Origin: Perkinsus chesapeaki
Lineage: Eukaryota > Perkinsozoa > Perkinsida > Perkinsidae
NCBI GenBank assembly: GCA_013115145.1
Contig: JAAPAO010000123.1
Span: 2,739 to 66,738, forward strand
Length of the DNA stretch: 64,000 nt
Reading direction: 5' to 3'
Below, in pieces: positions 15,843-27,000 of this stretch. Position numbers and translations under genes: made by a program. The notes under the pieces were generated by a model, which ran no database searches, had not been told where the DNA came from, and worked only from the letters and a program-made list of their open reading frames with translations. Positions within the stretch are counted from its first letter, which is position 1. Each line of letters begins with the position of its first letter.

Positions 15843-18014
15843 ATGGTATGTAGGACTCTTACAGTAGGAGCTTGGACACCTTCTTAATGGTTGTTCTTTC
15901 CCCCTTGCCGCCGAGGAGAATACTCTTATTCATAGCAACATTGACTTTAACATTTTTACATGGATCACGGTCTGTGCCTTAGCGATTCTGTCTGATATCA
16001 AGAAGCCGGCTGTGGACTGTATTATGGAGTTGTATTTCTCAGTTACCCGTTACCGGCCACCTTAGTGGATGATCGGAACCTTGAGTTCCCGGTACAGGAT
16101 GCAGGGAAGTGGTTTCAGAGCTTTGCTAAGTTCTTTGAATTCGATCCTGAGGAGTACTTGCTCAGTGTTGGACGCTATTTCTATAGCTTAGCCGGCTTGT
16201 TCAGGAACGGTTTGTTGGGGCAGTTTAAGATGCTTGTGGATGACCTCGAGAAGATAGGGTTGAACAACTGGCTAAAAATGAACATAGACGATATAAAGAA
16301 GCACATACCGAAGGGGCATGTAGGGAGGCTTTGGTGGGAGGGGGCAGCAGCAGCAGCTATGGCTGGCAGGTACCGCTTATCAGGCAGACGACTCCAGGAG
16401 ATATGAACGTGGCTAGTATGATGCTCAAGGCGGCAGCGAGAGGGAAACCTAATCTATTGGACTTTGAGGCCACGGACCCTTATAAGCTACTTCATGGCCT
16501 GCCATCTAAATCGGTTGGGAGGCAATGGTATGGGTATAGAGGTGAAGGTGGTGGAGCGTAGATACCGGAGGAACTGGCTGCTCTGCCTGAGAATCCGTAC
16601 TTGACAGATGAGCAGATCGACAAGTTGATGGACATTGGTGATGCCTCGAGAGTGTTGGCCATGCAAAGGGAGCGAAACGATGAGGAGTTCAAGGTTAGTG
16701 GAGTCGCATGGGGCGCGTGACGCTGTGGGGTTTAGGAGTTTGTGAACAGCTTCTCGAAGACACCGGTGGAGCAGATCATTGAGAGCGAGGTGCAGAGCTA
16801 TAAAACTATGGGACCGGTGGGACTAGGAATTTCGTGGCGCAGTGAAGAGTTGATCAGGCGGTGCGGCCAGATGAGAACTCTGTGGATTGGAAGTGGAAAC
16901 AGCCTCTAAATGCCGTCTACGATGCCCGCCGCCAGATGTCCGACGCTCGACTTGAATGGTGCGGATTGTAGGGTATCAGGTACCTGCGGCAGCAGAATGT
17001 AACAGATCCATTGCTGAACTACGAGGGACTGAGGCAGCACCTTATGGCCGTATCACGACTGTGTTCTATGGCACCAAATGGTCGAGTGTAAGGGAAGTGG
17101 CTCCTGCTGCTGGCGGGGGGGGTTGTGAGGTATTGGGGAAGGTACTACTACCGTTGTATTCTTATGGTTGGTAATGGTAAAGGAGTCTATGGGTTTGGTG
17201 TTGGATATGGTAACACAATAACTACAGCACGGGCTGATGCAGCTATGCAAGCTCTTAAGAGATTGCAGGTGAGTAGGCCTGAGTCAGAGAGGAATGTGGA
17301 AGCCGCTTGCTTGAGGCATCTTATTGAGGTTTTCTCAGTAAATTCTAGTTACTAAAAGCTTCTTATGAGAATCCGCTCACTAAAGCTCTTTATGAGAAGC
17401 AGCTTGTCTTTATGAGAATCAGCTCACTAAAGCTCTTTATGAGAATCAGCTCACTAAAGCTCTTTATGAGAATCAGCTCACTAAAGCTCTCTATGAGAAG
17501 CAGCTTGTCTTTATGAGAATCAGCTCACTAAAGCTCTTTATGAGAATCAGCTCACTAAAGCTCTTTATGAGAATCAGCTCACTAAAGCTCTTTATAAGAA
17601 TCAGCCTGCTGAAACTTCTTGTGGGTATCCTTTTACTAAAGCTTCTCATTGAGAACTTCTTGGTAGTCTGCTTACTTGAAGCGGCTGTTCATTCAGTTCA
17701 TTGATTTGGATAGCAGTCGGACACTTCACGCTCCGGTGATAGCGAGGGAGTATGGGCAGAAATGCAAGATACTACCGCTCCCAGCAGAGTCGGGGATACT
17801 GTGCAATAGACGGTCGGTATAGTATTTATGTGGCGCGCGGTCATGGTGTAATGATAACAGGTATCTGCCGTGGGTGTATATTATGGGTCTGCATAATGTA
17901 GAGCTTAAGTTTGAAGGGGAACTGTCGTGGTTGTCGAGGACACGAGCGATTACCCGAACGACTAGTATGATACTTAGTAGGAGAACAGTGGCAAATGGTG
18001 AAGGGAAAAAGTAA
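15843..18014 (+). CDS. Mitochondrial ribosomal protein uS5m (MRPS5-like)
   Basis: Small-subunit mitoribosomal protein. The S5 core is clear: RCILMVGNGKGVYGFGVGYG (near 17157) followed by ITTARADAAMQALKRLQ, then, after a 428-nt intron (17269-17696), SSRTLHAPVIAREYGQKCKI and LPLPAESGILCNRR, then across a 48-nt intron YLPWVYIMGLHNVELKFEGE and SRTRAITRTTSM, ending GEGKK with TAA at 18012-18014. A long N-terminal extension, typical of mitochondrial S5, is joined by phase-consistent introns of about 45-55 nt: LAILSDIKKPAVD, EFPVQDAGKWFQSFAKFFEF, GDMNVASMMLKAAARGKPN, IPEELAALPENPYLTDEQID and LNAVYDARRQMSDARLEWC. The start at 15843 (MVCRTLT) is a best guess. The long intron carries a minisatellite. 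Confidence 0.8.
17361..17640. repeat. 27-bp minisatellite within the uS5m intron
   Basis: About seven near-identical copies of a 27-bp unit containing cagctcactaaagctcttta, with degenerate copies at both ends. Two shortened 20-bp units (agcagcttgtctttatgaga) divide the array into blocks, giving a higher-order pattern. The 27-bp units keep an open frame but the 20-bp units shift it, and the flanks have good GT...AG sites, so the array is best read as intronic. Confidence 0.85.
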
Positions 18015-18254
18015 GCCAGCACCAACCACGGCATAGTAGTCATTCCGAGCACAAGTTGGCTGCTACCGTCGGAGTTCCCAGGCCATAAGGGATTCGGTTG
18101 ACGATTGAAGGCTCTTGAGTGATTTGGAGGCTCTTGTGTATCGCCCTTAGATACGCTCATCTGATGGCTCCCGGTGACCACTGGGTGCATTGGCCGGATA
18201 GATGGTTCAAAGAGGTCCGTCGACGATACGATCAAAAGGGTCACATGATACGTC
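18015..18254. other. No supported gene
   Basis: Downstream region of uS5m. It is open on the minus strand as part of a 251-codon antisense frame, which I regard as a shadow. Confidence 0.4.
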
Positions 18255-18737
18255 ATGAGCGAAGGTAGGGCTGGTTCGGAATCTCCGTCTAGTTTCAACT
18301 TGACAGGCATCTCCTGCACGGTAAGAAGCGCGGCAATATACTGGTATCGCCGCTGGAGGTCCGACCAGGGTTCACAAGGTAGAGCTAAAAGGGTGAGCCT
18401 GTCATCATCAGGGAGTCGAGTTGTCGAGCGTAGATTCGCGTGGCAGCCGGTGATGAATAAGTGGCAATGGCATCTGAACAAGCGACGTCAGCAGTTTAAT
18501 TTGGTGAAGTCCCTCATGTCGGAGGAGAATACCCTTTACCCCACGCCGGGATCAGGAAGGTTCGTAGCGCCTAAGGTAAGTCGACGATTGTCATGCTGTA
18601 CTATACCGAGAGCCGCCTTGTTCAGAGCAAGGCAGATGTACGAGGAAATGCATGAAAAGGTTTGGCCGCTAATTGCCATTGGCATGACTCGTTGTTGTTT
18701 CCCACTTGTCCCCGTTATCGGGACCACGTTTCTGTGA
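18255..18737 (+). CDS. Doubtful ORF, 160 aa
   Basis: An ATG-initiated frame encodes MSEGRAGSESPSSFNLTG... with a segment NKWQWHLNKRRQQFNLVKSL and later ALFRARQMYEEMHEKVWPLI that looks like a real amphipathic helix. A GTAAGT site near 18575 suggests that the middle may be an intron. It lies between uS5m and the Mei2-like gene and could be an independent small gene or 5' exons of the latter. No family recognised. Confidence 0.35.
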   Translation: MSEGRAGSESPSSFNLTGISCTVRSAAIYWYRRWRSDQGSQGRAKRVSLSSSGSRVVERRFAWQPVMNKWQWHLNKRRQQFNLVKSLMSEENTLYPTPGSGRFVAPKVSRRLSCCTIPRAALFRARQMYEEMHEKVWPLIAIGMTRCCFPLVPVIGTTFL

Positions 18738-18817
18738 TAGCCGAAGTGCGCAGTGTTGCGAAGGCTGGTGGTGGTGGTTGTTGTTGTTATTTTATTAGGC
18801 TTCTGTTGGACTATTTG

Positions 18818-20215
18818 ATGATGGACCATTTTGGTGAACCTCCTTCAATACCGCAAGCACCGCCGGTGATGGGAGCACCGGATGAGAATGCCAAGCATCA
18901 AGAACAAGATGAATGGTATCAACAGAATCATGCTGGTTACGAAGCAAGCGCTCAAGCGGGCAGCGGTGAGACTGGAGAATTTAATAGACGACCTTCTACA
19001 GTTAAATTATTATTGAAGAATTCTGTTGTACACTTTGAGGAGGAGACCGAGGGGGCGCCTCCGACGCTACAGGAGATGTGTCGACAGCGGAGTCAGAGCG
19101 ATATGACGGCTAATAAGACAGACGCCTCGGTCCTTATTGGAGAGTATGATCCGACTACACAAGAGCTGCAGTACGTGAACCCATACAGAATGGAAGATAG
19201 CTTCACCAGTGACGGTGGTCTCAATCTTGGTGCCTTTCCTTCGTATATACCATCATCGATCCGCAAGCAGCAACATCAACCTGGGCTTGAAGGCATAGAG
19301 GAATGTTACGATGATGAGGAAGGCCTGCTGGGCTCGTGTCCATCGCCTGATCCGGCATCAGCGAGCGTTCTGGCCCATCTTGATGGGTTGCTAGCAACCC
19401 CTCCGATGGAGGCAGCCAACGACGCTGGTCTCCCTGCCCCTGTGGTCGTCAACACTCCTCCAGCTTCGGCGTTCCCTTTGTATGCACAAGATGACCAAGA
19501 TGGTGGTGAAACCGGCGAGCAAGAGGAGCAAGGATTTGAGGAAAAGCAGTATAGGTCTCCTCAGAAGTACCAGAGCCGATATACAACTGCCAACAACAAC
19601 AACGGCGCGGGAGCGCGTTATGGCCAACAGCAGCAGCAGACTATAAGGAAGGGTGGCGGACCGATTAGGAATAGCCGCGAGACACCCCCTCATGACGGCC
19701 CTAATACTACTGTTATGTTCAGGAATATACCCAATAGGTTCTCACCAGAAGCTCTACGTGAAGTGATACGTGACAAGGGCTTTGCTATGAGCATGGATTT
19801 CTTCTATATGCCCATGGACTTCCAGAATCAGTGTAATTTGGGATATGCTTTTATCAACTTTGTTAATGTCGATGAGCTTGAAAGATTCACCGAAGAGTTT
19901 AATGGTCAGAAGCTGCCTATGTACAAATCACATAAAGTATGCGAAGTATGCCCGGCTCGTGTCCAAGGGTTGAAGGCTAATGTTGATCACTTCCGTAAAT
20001 CGGCCGCTCGTGGGACTATTCCTGAAGAGTATAAACCGGTGTGCTTCCGAAATGGTGTTATGGTACCGTTCCCTCCACCTGAGAGAACTTTCAATCGTAT
20101 GACAAGTGGTGATGGAGGTGTAGATCACAGGAGATCCTCTAAGAGCTCTACACATAGTGGAACAAGCGGTGGTCGAGGTGTGGACGCCAAGACAAGCCTA
20201 CGAACCGAGTCCTAA
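18818..20215 (+). CDS. Mei2-like RNA-binding protein
   Basis: Single-exon frame. The first in-frame ATG pair is at 18818/18821 (MMDHFGEPPSIPQAPP), giving about 465 residues. The N-terminal two thirds are low complexity: Gln-rich (GQQQQQ), Asn-run (NNNN) and acidic, so probably disordered. Near residues 305-440 is a Mei2-type C-terminal RRM: TTVMFRNIPNRFSPEALREV, AMSMDFFYMPMDFQNQCNLG, YAFINFVNVDELERFTEEFN and KVCEVCPARVQGLKANVDHF. The M(L/F)RNIPN and CNLGYAFINF motifs and the extended RRM are diagnostic of the Mei2 family, which binds RNA in meiosis and differentiation. The absence of introns contrasts with every neighbouring conserved gene. Ends in a Ser/Gly-rich tail. Confidence 0.9.
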   Translation: MMDHFGEPPSIPQAPPVMGAPDENAKHQEQDEWYQQNHAGYEASAQAGSGETGEFNRRPSTVKLLLKNSVVHFEEETEGAPPTLQEMCRQRSQSDMTANKTDASVLIGEYDPTTQELQYVNPYRMEDSFTSDGGLNLGAFPSYIPSSIRKQQHQPGLEGIEECYDDEEGLLGSCPSPDPASASVLAHLDGLLATPPMEAANDAGLPAPVVVNTPPASAFPLYAQDDQDGGETGEQEEQGFEEKQYRSPQKYQSRYTTANNNNGAGARYGQQQQQTIRKGGGPIRNSRETPPHDGPNTTVMFRNIPNRFSPEALREVIRDKGFAMSMDFFYMPMDFQNQCNLGYAFINFVNVDELERFTEEFNGQKLPMYKSHKVCEVCPARVQGLKANVDHFRKSAARGTIPEEYKPVCFRNGVMVPFPPPERTFNRMTSGDGGVDHRRSSKSSTHSGTSGGRGVDAKTSLRTES

Positions 20216-21058
20216 GCCCCTCCTTTGTAGTTGACAATTTTTGATGTACTTTTCTCCTCCTTATTGCGAGCAGCCTGTACCATATTATTCTGTTGCTCAC
20301 CCCCACATAGTCGTCATCATCAACTAGCATCGTTAATTGTTAATAATAATGTCCGTAGAGTATGGTTATACTCATAGCTCTTGTTGGCTGTAGGTATTAC
20401 TGTAACCCTGTTAACCATTGCTATCGTTCTTAACAACTAATATAGCAAGGATAATAATCGAAGCCCCAACCCAGCAGGATTGATTGAGTCATCCTCGAAT
20501 CTCGAGTTTTTTATGCCAAGTCGATACTACTAGTCTGTCAGTCGTCGTCAGCAGCAGCAGCAGTACTGTAAATTTCTTCTCTAGCATCATCATGCCTCCA
20601 ACAGCCGGCATCCATTCTGTTACGGGGCCGCTGCTGCCAATAGCGGTGCAGTTATGATGGTAGAGTGAGCGGAGTTGTTGAATTGTTTCATCCCATTACT
20701 AATAATACTATTATGAAGGTGAAGTGGTCGGAGTGTTATAATACCGTAGCACATCTGATTCTACTATATGATCACTTGACTCGATGATGATGATGATACT
20801 TTCATTACGTGCCTGCCCGTGGAGTCTGTATGGTGTAATGCTGCCGCAGCGATATATCACTAGATGTATCTTTGGCAGCAAGTAGAAGAAGACGGCTTCG
20901 AAACTCCTTTTACCTATAGTGCATGTAGTTGATTTTGTCAATTTGATGGGGAGTCGAACGCGCAACTTCTGACTGAGGTAGTGTACCTCTCGGAGCAACA
21001 TGGTCGCCCAAATGACGCGTGCCAATTATTTCATCCATTAAGTTTGCCTTCGCATGAA
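20216..21058. other. Intergenic region
   Basis: 843 bp with no supported gene. It holds AT-rich stretches (taataataat near 20342), a cagcagcagcag run near 20550 and gatgatgatgat near 20786. A minus-strand gttcgactcc motif near 20955 resembles a tRNA B box but no cloverleaf forms. The upstream end should contain the Mei2-like 3' UTR and the right end the promoter of the giant gene. Confidence 0.5.
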
Positions 21059-24000
21059 ATGATGCCGGCGAGCAGCTTCATACGGCATTCCAGCTGGCAA
21101 CCTTTTCGGGTCTCGGCTGTGGCCTTTATGGCGGCAACCCTTTACTTTCACACATCGACAGCTGCCGAGTCATCACTCCGGCAGGAGGGCAGAAACTCTG
21201 AGACTGACATCAGCAGAGGCTTGGTAAGAGGTATGCGCCACTCCGAGATGCCACAGTTATGCAACTAAAGTTGTTGACTGTGTTGCCCTGTTGCAGGCAA
21301 CAGTGACCGATGTGCTGGTGCAAGCTAATACTGAGTTGGAGATACTAGAGCCGGGGGAGAGTTCGCCAATCAACAGGGGATATCAACAGAGCTTCAAAGA
21401 CCTCAATGCGCTTTATGCAGGCTTGGAGTAAGAAGCATCTCTCGTGGAGGGACAAACGGCGCTCTGGTGGTAGGTATCAATGGTTGGCCGTTCGTCTGCG
21501 TAATGGAGACCAGTTCAATGTGGATGAGGCCAGGTTCACATTAGTGAAAGGAGAGCCGAATACAGCGGCGGTATCACCAACGGCCATGCCAGCACTCACG
21601 CAGCTAGTCCCTTTGCTTAGGTTCAGTCTGGCTACTGTTTAGAGGGGCACGGTAGTTCGCAGCTCGCAGGGCCCGCGAGAGTGTCGGATCCATGGGCAGA
21701 GTCTCCCCATGCGGCAACAACCGATACTGTCACCACCCCAGCGGCTTTGCTCTACGGAGAGACTACCAATGGCGCCACTACTACGCGGACTCCTCTCACC
21801 TTCAAGATGGGGGGCATCTATCGACTGTGTTATTCCTCCGATGGTGAGTCAATCATCTTAGTCTCAAGCTAGATAAGCCCCGATCAGGTTCATTTCTTAG
21901 TGGCAAGACTGATACTCCTGATATATCAATATATGTTAGCGGCGTCTCTGTTGATTGCGAAGAGCGCGACTGTTTGGCGCTGAGGCCATTCAGATGTTGG
22001 GCGCTCTGGAACGCCCATAACCCAACCGACAGCTGCGTTGTGAACTACGACTCCTTCACACCTTCGGACTTCCCGGGCAAAGCTACCTGGACGGCCAGCT
22101 TCTCGGCGACGTACGATACCAACACTGGAGTTCAAGCGACCTACACTCCACAGTCCTGCGGGTTGAGCACTCCCTCGGAAGTCCTTTGTGATGCCGGTGG
22201 AAGCTGCAACATGACCGGCGGTTACGTGCTCAGCACTGATGGTCTCAAAAGCGACCTTGAAGTTAAGATACCGCGAACGGTCGGGTGGCTAAATGGAAGC
22301 AACTACCGGGCCCATGCAGTGGCGGCCTGCTACTGTCCAGATTATGATGCGACAGTTGGAGGGAAGTGTGACGCTCCGAACGAGTAGGCTTTTCTCGTCA
22401 CTTTTATTGAAGTGCAATCCCTCAGGTATATACAACAAATTGGAATCATTCAGATCTACACGCTAAAGCTTTGTAGCCCTTTCCTCGACGACTGCACTGA
22501 CGCCTATTTCACAGCGGTGGCTCCTGCTCAGCAGTTTACTATAAGAGTTGACTGTCCACCTGGCGCCTGCGAGTTCAACCTTGACAGCCGCATTAAAGTC
22601 GTTTCGGTATCGGATGCTGCTCGTACTGATTCAGCGTTCGACTTGCCCAGCTGGACCACAAGCCCGGTTGCACATGGCTGCCATGGTGCCAGCCATACCG
22701 AGATGCTTCCGCTGCCAGTAACGTGTTATAGTCCTACCAACTGCACCCTTCATGGCGGGTATCGGCAAGACAGGAAAGAGTTCGGTATTCCCATCAACGG
22801 TACATCGGCCTACGTGTTTGAAGCCGGTTGGACTGTTCATGAAAAACTCAACTTCGCCTCGCCGAAGGAGTTTGATGTTTGTTTCTGCCATGGGTCATGT
22901 GATACCGCTACCAACTGGTTCAAGGTGGGACAGTTCTCTCTCCATTCCTTTAGACCATCAAGTGGCTACGCCTTCATTGGCGATACTGTGAGCGAGTACG
23001 CCTTCCTCAAGTACGTTAATAGGAACGGTACCCTCACCTTTGATCGCTGGCTGAATCAAAGCTCCAACCAGATGACACTAGGCCTGCAGGATAATGGTAT
23101 CATCAAGCTCCTGAGTGATAATGACGGAAGTATTACCGACCAAGATTGCCAGACTAGAACGTGGGACACCAACTACGTGCCAGCGCTGTACTCTTCGACA
23201 GTGGGGAGATACAGAGGGCTGCAGCACAGCAGCTTCCCCTATCAGATGGGCTTTACCAATAAGACCCGCTACGCCGACCTGTCTGAGACACTGCTTGCCA
23301 CTAAAGCTGGTATAATGGCCGTGTGTTACTGTGCTCTCACTGTACCGGGGAGCTACCAGTGTCGTGATAGCAGCTCCTGGGGACTGGTCCTGCGCTTCAC
23401 CATACGAGGGCCGACACCGGGCCAGCGCTGGTCTTTTGCAACGAACATTGCTATACGATTCGAGTACGAAGGGTGGGGCCTGAGTAGTACTGACACTATC
23501 AGAATAATAAGGGCTAGTGGTAGCTGTACTGGTAACAGTGGAAACCCCCTGAACATGGAGCCAACTGTCTACGAGGGCTGCCCGACCAAGTGCGCAGCGG
23601 TATCGAATGTGGTGGGCGCGGAGACCAACATCGGCGGTATTGTTCCCAAATTCGACCAAGTCAACTGCGATGTCCACAACAAGAACTGTGATCGGTCCCT
23701 AGTTACGCGTATCGAGGTTGCTAGTGACACCGAAACCTATCTTTACTTCTCGGCGCCACCTTATCTGAGGACGGGAGACGTCATCATTATAACATCAGGA
23801 GTGATGTGTGATACAATTGTTAGTGACAACCCATGCGATGAAGACATGGTGGCGGCAATGAAAGGCGTGCATGAATTCTCTGATCACGCTACTAACAATG
23901 CCACTCTCGCCGACACATATTTTGTGGGCCATACCGTCACTGCTGTCGAGGGCACTCTGACAAAGTTCTCGGTTAACATCGGCTGGCCCGATGCTAAAAG

Positions 24001-27000
24001 GCCCTACTTCTCGACGGGCTCTTCCTTCGGTGAATGGACAGCATTGAACCGTTTCATTACTAAGGAGGAGATAAAAGCCACCTCGGAGAAGCACGACTTG
24101 AAGGTGTGCTGGTCTTATGGCGGCAACGGCAATTACGTTGCCGAGGCCGGCCGCATATCCTTCATAGACCCCTTCCCCATGGCGGGCACATCTGTGTCCC
24201 TCTCCACTACTGCCGTTGGTGCACGGGCCCCGGGAGTGATATCTTTCAAGACTGCAGGAGCTGCAATCGGCAAACTGTACACTCAGTCGACAGAGCTCAC
24301 TCAGCTGAAGATCATATTCTTGGACACGGGCTTCCTAGAAGCATATTATTCGGGGACAGAGAGCCCTGAAATTGACGATAACAATACAAGTGAAGATGAG
24401 CTCGAGGAAGCCAGGCAGTACGTCTGCGGGAAGTTGTTCAAAGAGCTTTGGAGCGACGATACAGAGAATGGCTTCCCCGTTCCTAAGGGCTGCTATTATC
24501 GCTCGTACGATTCTTACAGAGAGTTCTTCATCGTATTTGACCGCCTTAATGGCTTGAAGCCAGACACTAACTACAAGATAGTAATGAACATGGCTGGCTT
24601 CGAAGGCCAGTCCACCGATGAGGAGTATGTTCGCATCATCTCTATGGTAGCTCTTGAAAGTGCCCCCTACACGGCCTTGGAAATAGGGCGTCCTTTGCTC
24701 ACCCGACTTGTTGTTCCCGCTGGCGGTGTAACGGATCCTCACTTTTTGGTGCCCGGTGGTTTATCTATCTCTGGTGGTGACAACCAGGTTAGAGAACTGA
24801 CCACAGGTTCGACTCTGGGCGGTGACGATTCTCAGCTCACTCTCCTTATCAAAGGACCAGCTAATGAGCTTTCGGCCATCACTGGTGGACATATACTGCG
24901 GATCTATTTGTGGCCGCTGCTCCAATGGGACATGGAAACAGAGCCGATGGCAGTGTGCACGCCAGTGAGCTCGCAGCACACCTGTGGCACCATCGATGAA
25001 GTGAAGACAGAGGCTGTCGTGCCGAATGGGTATAACAACATTCTCAGGCTTAGCTTCCCTGCCGACATGACTCCTTTGTTTGGCGGTAGAGCTCACGCGA
25101 TAAAGCTCTCCAACTTGGACCTCCCGACCGGTGGATTCTTCCCTGATCGACTGGCTGCCCAGATCACAACATCGACAGATAAGAGCCCATCCTATATCAT
25201 GTCAAGTGGCGATTACATATGGAAGAAGCCTGATGCAGGATACACAGTTGGGAAGGTAAGGCGAACACTGGGCTCTTAAGAACTGCTGCTTCCTTATAAC
25301 TGCGTTTAGATACTCGCTAACGATGGCGACCCAAAGCCATTTCAATCGGACCTCGGCAACATCCTCTACGTTAAGCTCAATCTCGGCGCGACTTTATTCG
25401 CCGGCGGTGGTGCGGCCACGAGCGCTAGGCTTACATTACAGCTTCCGCAAGGGTACCAATGTGTACAAGCAGCTCCAGCTGAAGACAACCTGTCCTTGTT
25501 CGACACCAGAGTCCCCCATGGCAGGGGCACTGTAGAGAAGCCCGAAATGTGGTCGTTCGAGTCTAATAATGAATGCAGCTTTAGTCTCTCCGGATACGAC
25601 GTTATATTCAGTGGCAGCAGTCTCATGGCTAGGATAACCGTTAATAACCCCTCATTCCCAATAGGCCAAGCCAGCAGCTCTAATAGATGGCGCGTGAAGA
25701 TAGCTTCTCGCGGGTATTACTCCCAAGCCAGCAATATGTACCCTGTCGAAGGCAGTGTATTCACCTCATCAGAGCCGGAATACTTCTACGGCAGCAGATC
25801 GGTGCTGGGCAAACTCAGTACAGCTGTTATCGTTCCTGGTGATTTCGCGCTCTCTACCGCTACGACCCTCCACCGTCACTGGATAAGCGTTTGGTTCCAC
25901 ACGCAACAGTCAGCTGGCCAAAACGGCTACGTTCTAATTCACGCGCCCCGGCATTTCGACTTTGGCAAAGCATGCAGAGTTGAGGACTTAGATGGGCAGT
26001 ATTACATCAGCGGTGGAGAAGTGACGGCCTCAAGGCTTCCAACAGTACTCAGCTGCGAAGGTCTGGCGGAGGCAACAGACCGGCCCAACTTGCAGGGCAA
26101 TGGTCCAAGTACAGAACCGTCGGCGAGGTGACCACAGTCGAAGTGTGCACCGGGTACGTCAAGTGTTTAGATACCACCAAGCTCTGATAAAGAACCAGCG
26201 CTTACTTAAGGAAGATTCCCTGTATGGGTTCACAATAAGGATAGTCAATCCATTGGTCGAGAACATGAACTCTGCCGATGACAACTCCTGGCGGATATGG
26301 ACTCTTAACAGCAAATTACAGTAGGAGCCCATTAGGGATCGGCGCTGAATTGCCCCCCCCAGGTATGTAGACGGCACTCCGAATACCGTGCCCCTGATAC
26401 CACAGTCTCCCAACTCTTGGAAGCCATACCAGAACACACTCAGCACGCCTGCTGAGCCCCAACGGGACGGTAGACCATTAAACGTTGCAGCTTTAACGAC
26501 TGCATTTTTCACTTTCAGGTACCTTCCATATTTCAGCCCACCTTAGCTCTTCAATTCCCTATCGGCAGAGCCTTCAGCTATCTACCCTGGAGATATTCAT
26601 TTGGCGTCTTCCTTGGTCAACCAACAGTGCGCCACAAGCCCGTGCATGCATGTGTGCAGACGTCTTCGTTTAGGTACTTTCCGTGCAGCCCTGCCTGACG
26701 GATGGCAATGGGTCATTCGCTCCGTCGAGGACTTCGTTGCCTGCCGAAACTGCACTCGAGGCGATCCTCTCGTTTATCACCAGCTCCGCAACATCACTAC
26801 CGATTGGCCGGCTTTGGAGTTGCCCGTCAACGTTTCCTCGGTGAAGCTGCCATGGTAGCTCTTGTTCTCTATATCCTTTGCAGGTTCTGTCCTGGGGAGC
26901 CCGACGCATGTACTTCAACGCGTCGGAAATTTACGGCTTCCGTGCCCCTGTGATGGTACCTCTTTTCCCGCCCACCGCTTCAGCGAGGAATCTTATCATC

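Noticed and set aside
17513-17704. Translated minisatellite peptide (FMRISSLKL repeats)
   Set aside because: Truncated 20-bp units shift the frame and good splice sites flank the array, so it is treated as intronic.
17726-18481. 251-codon minus-strand ORF
   Set aside because: It is antisense to the uS5m C-terminal exons, which have clear homology; composition is unlike a real protein and it spans exon and intron alike.
20940-21010. Possible minus-strand tRNA with gttcgactcc
   Set aside because: The T-stem does not pair and no acceptor stem could be found at the right distance.
23078-23677. 199-codon minus-strand ORF and similar ones to 28400
   Set aside because: Antisense to the long exons of the giant gene, whose plus-strand frame carries Cys motifs and repeats.
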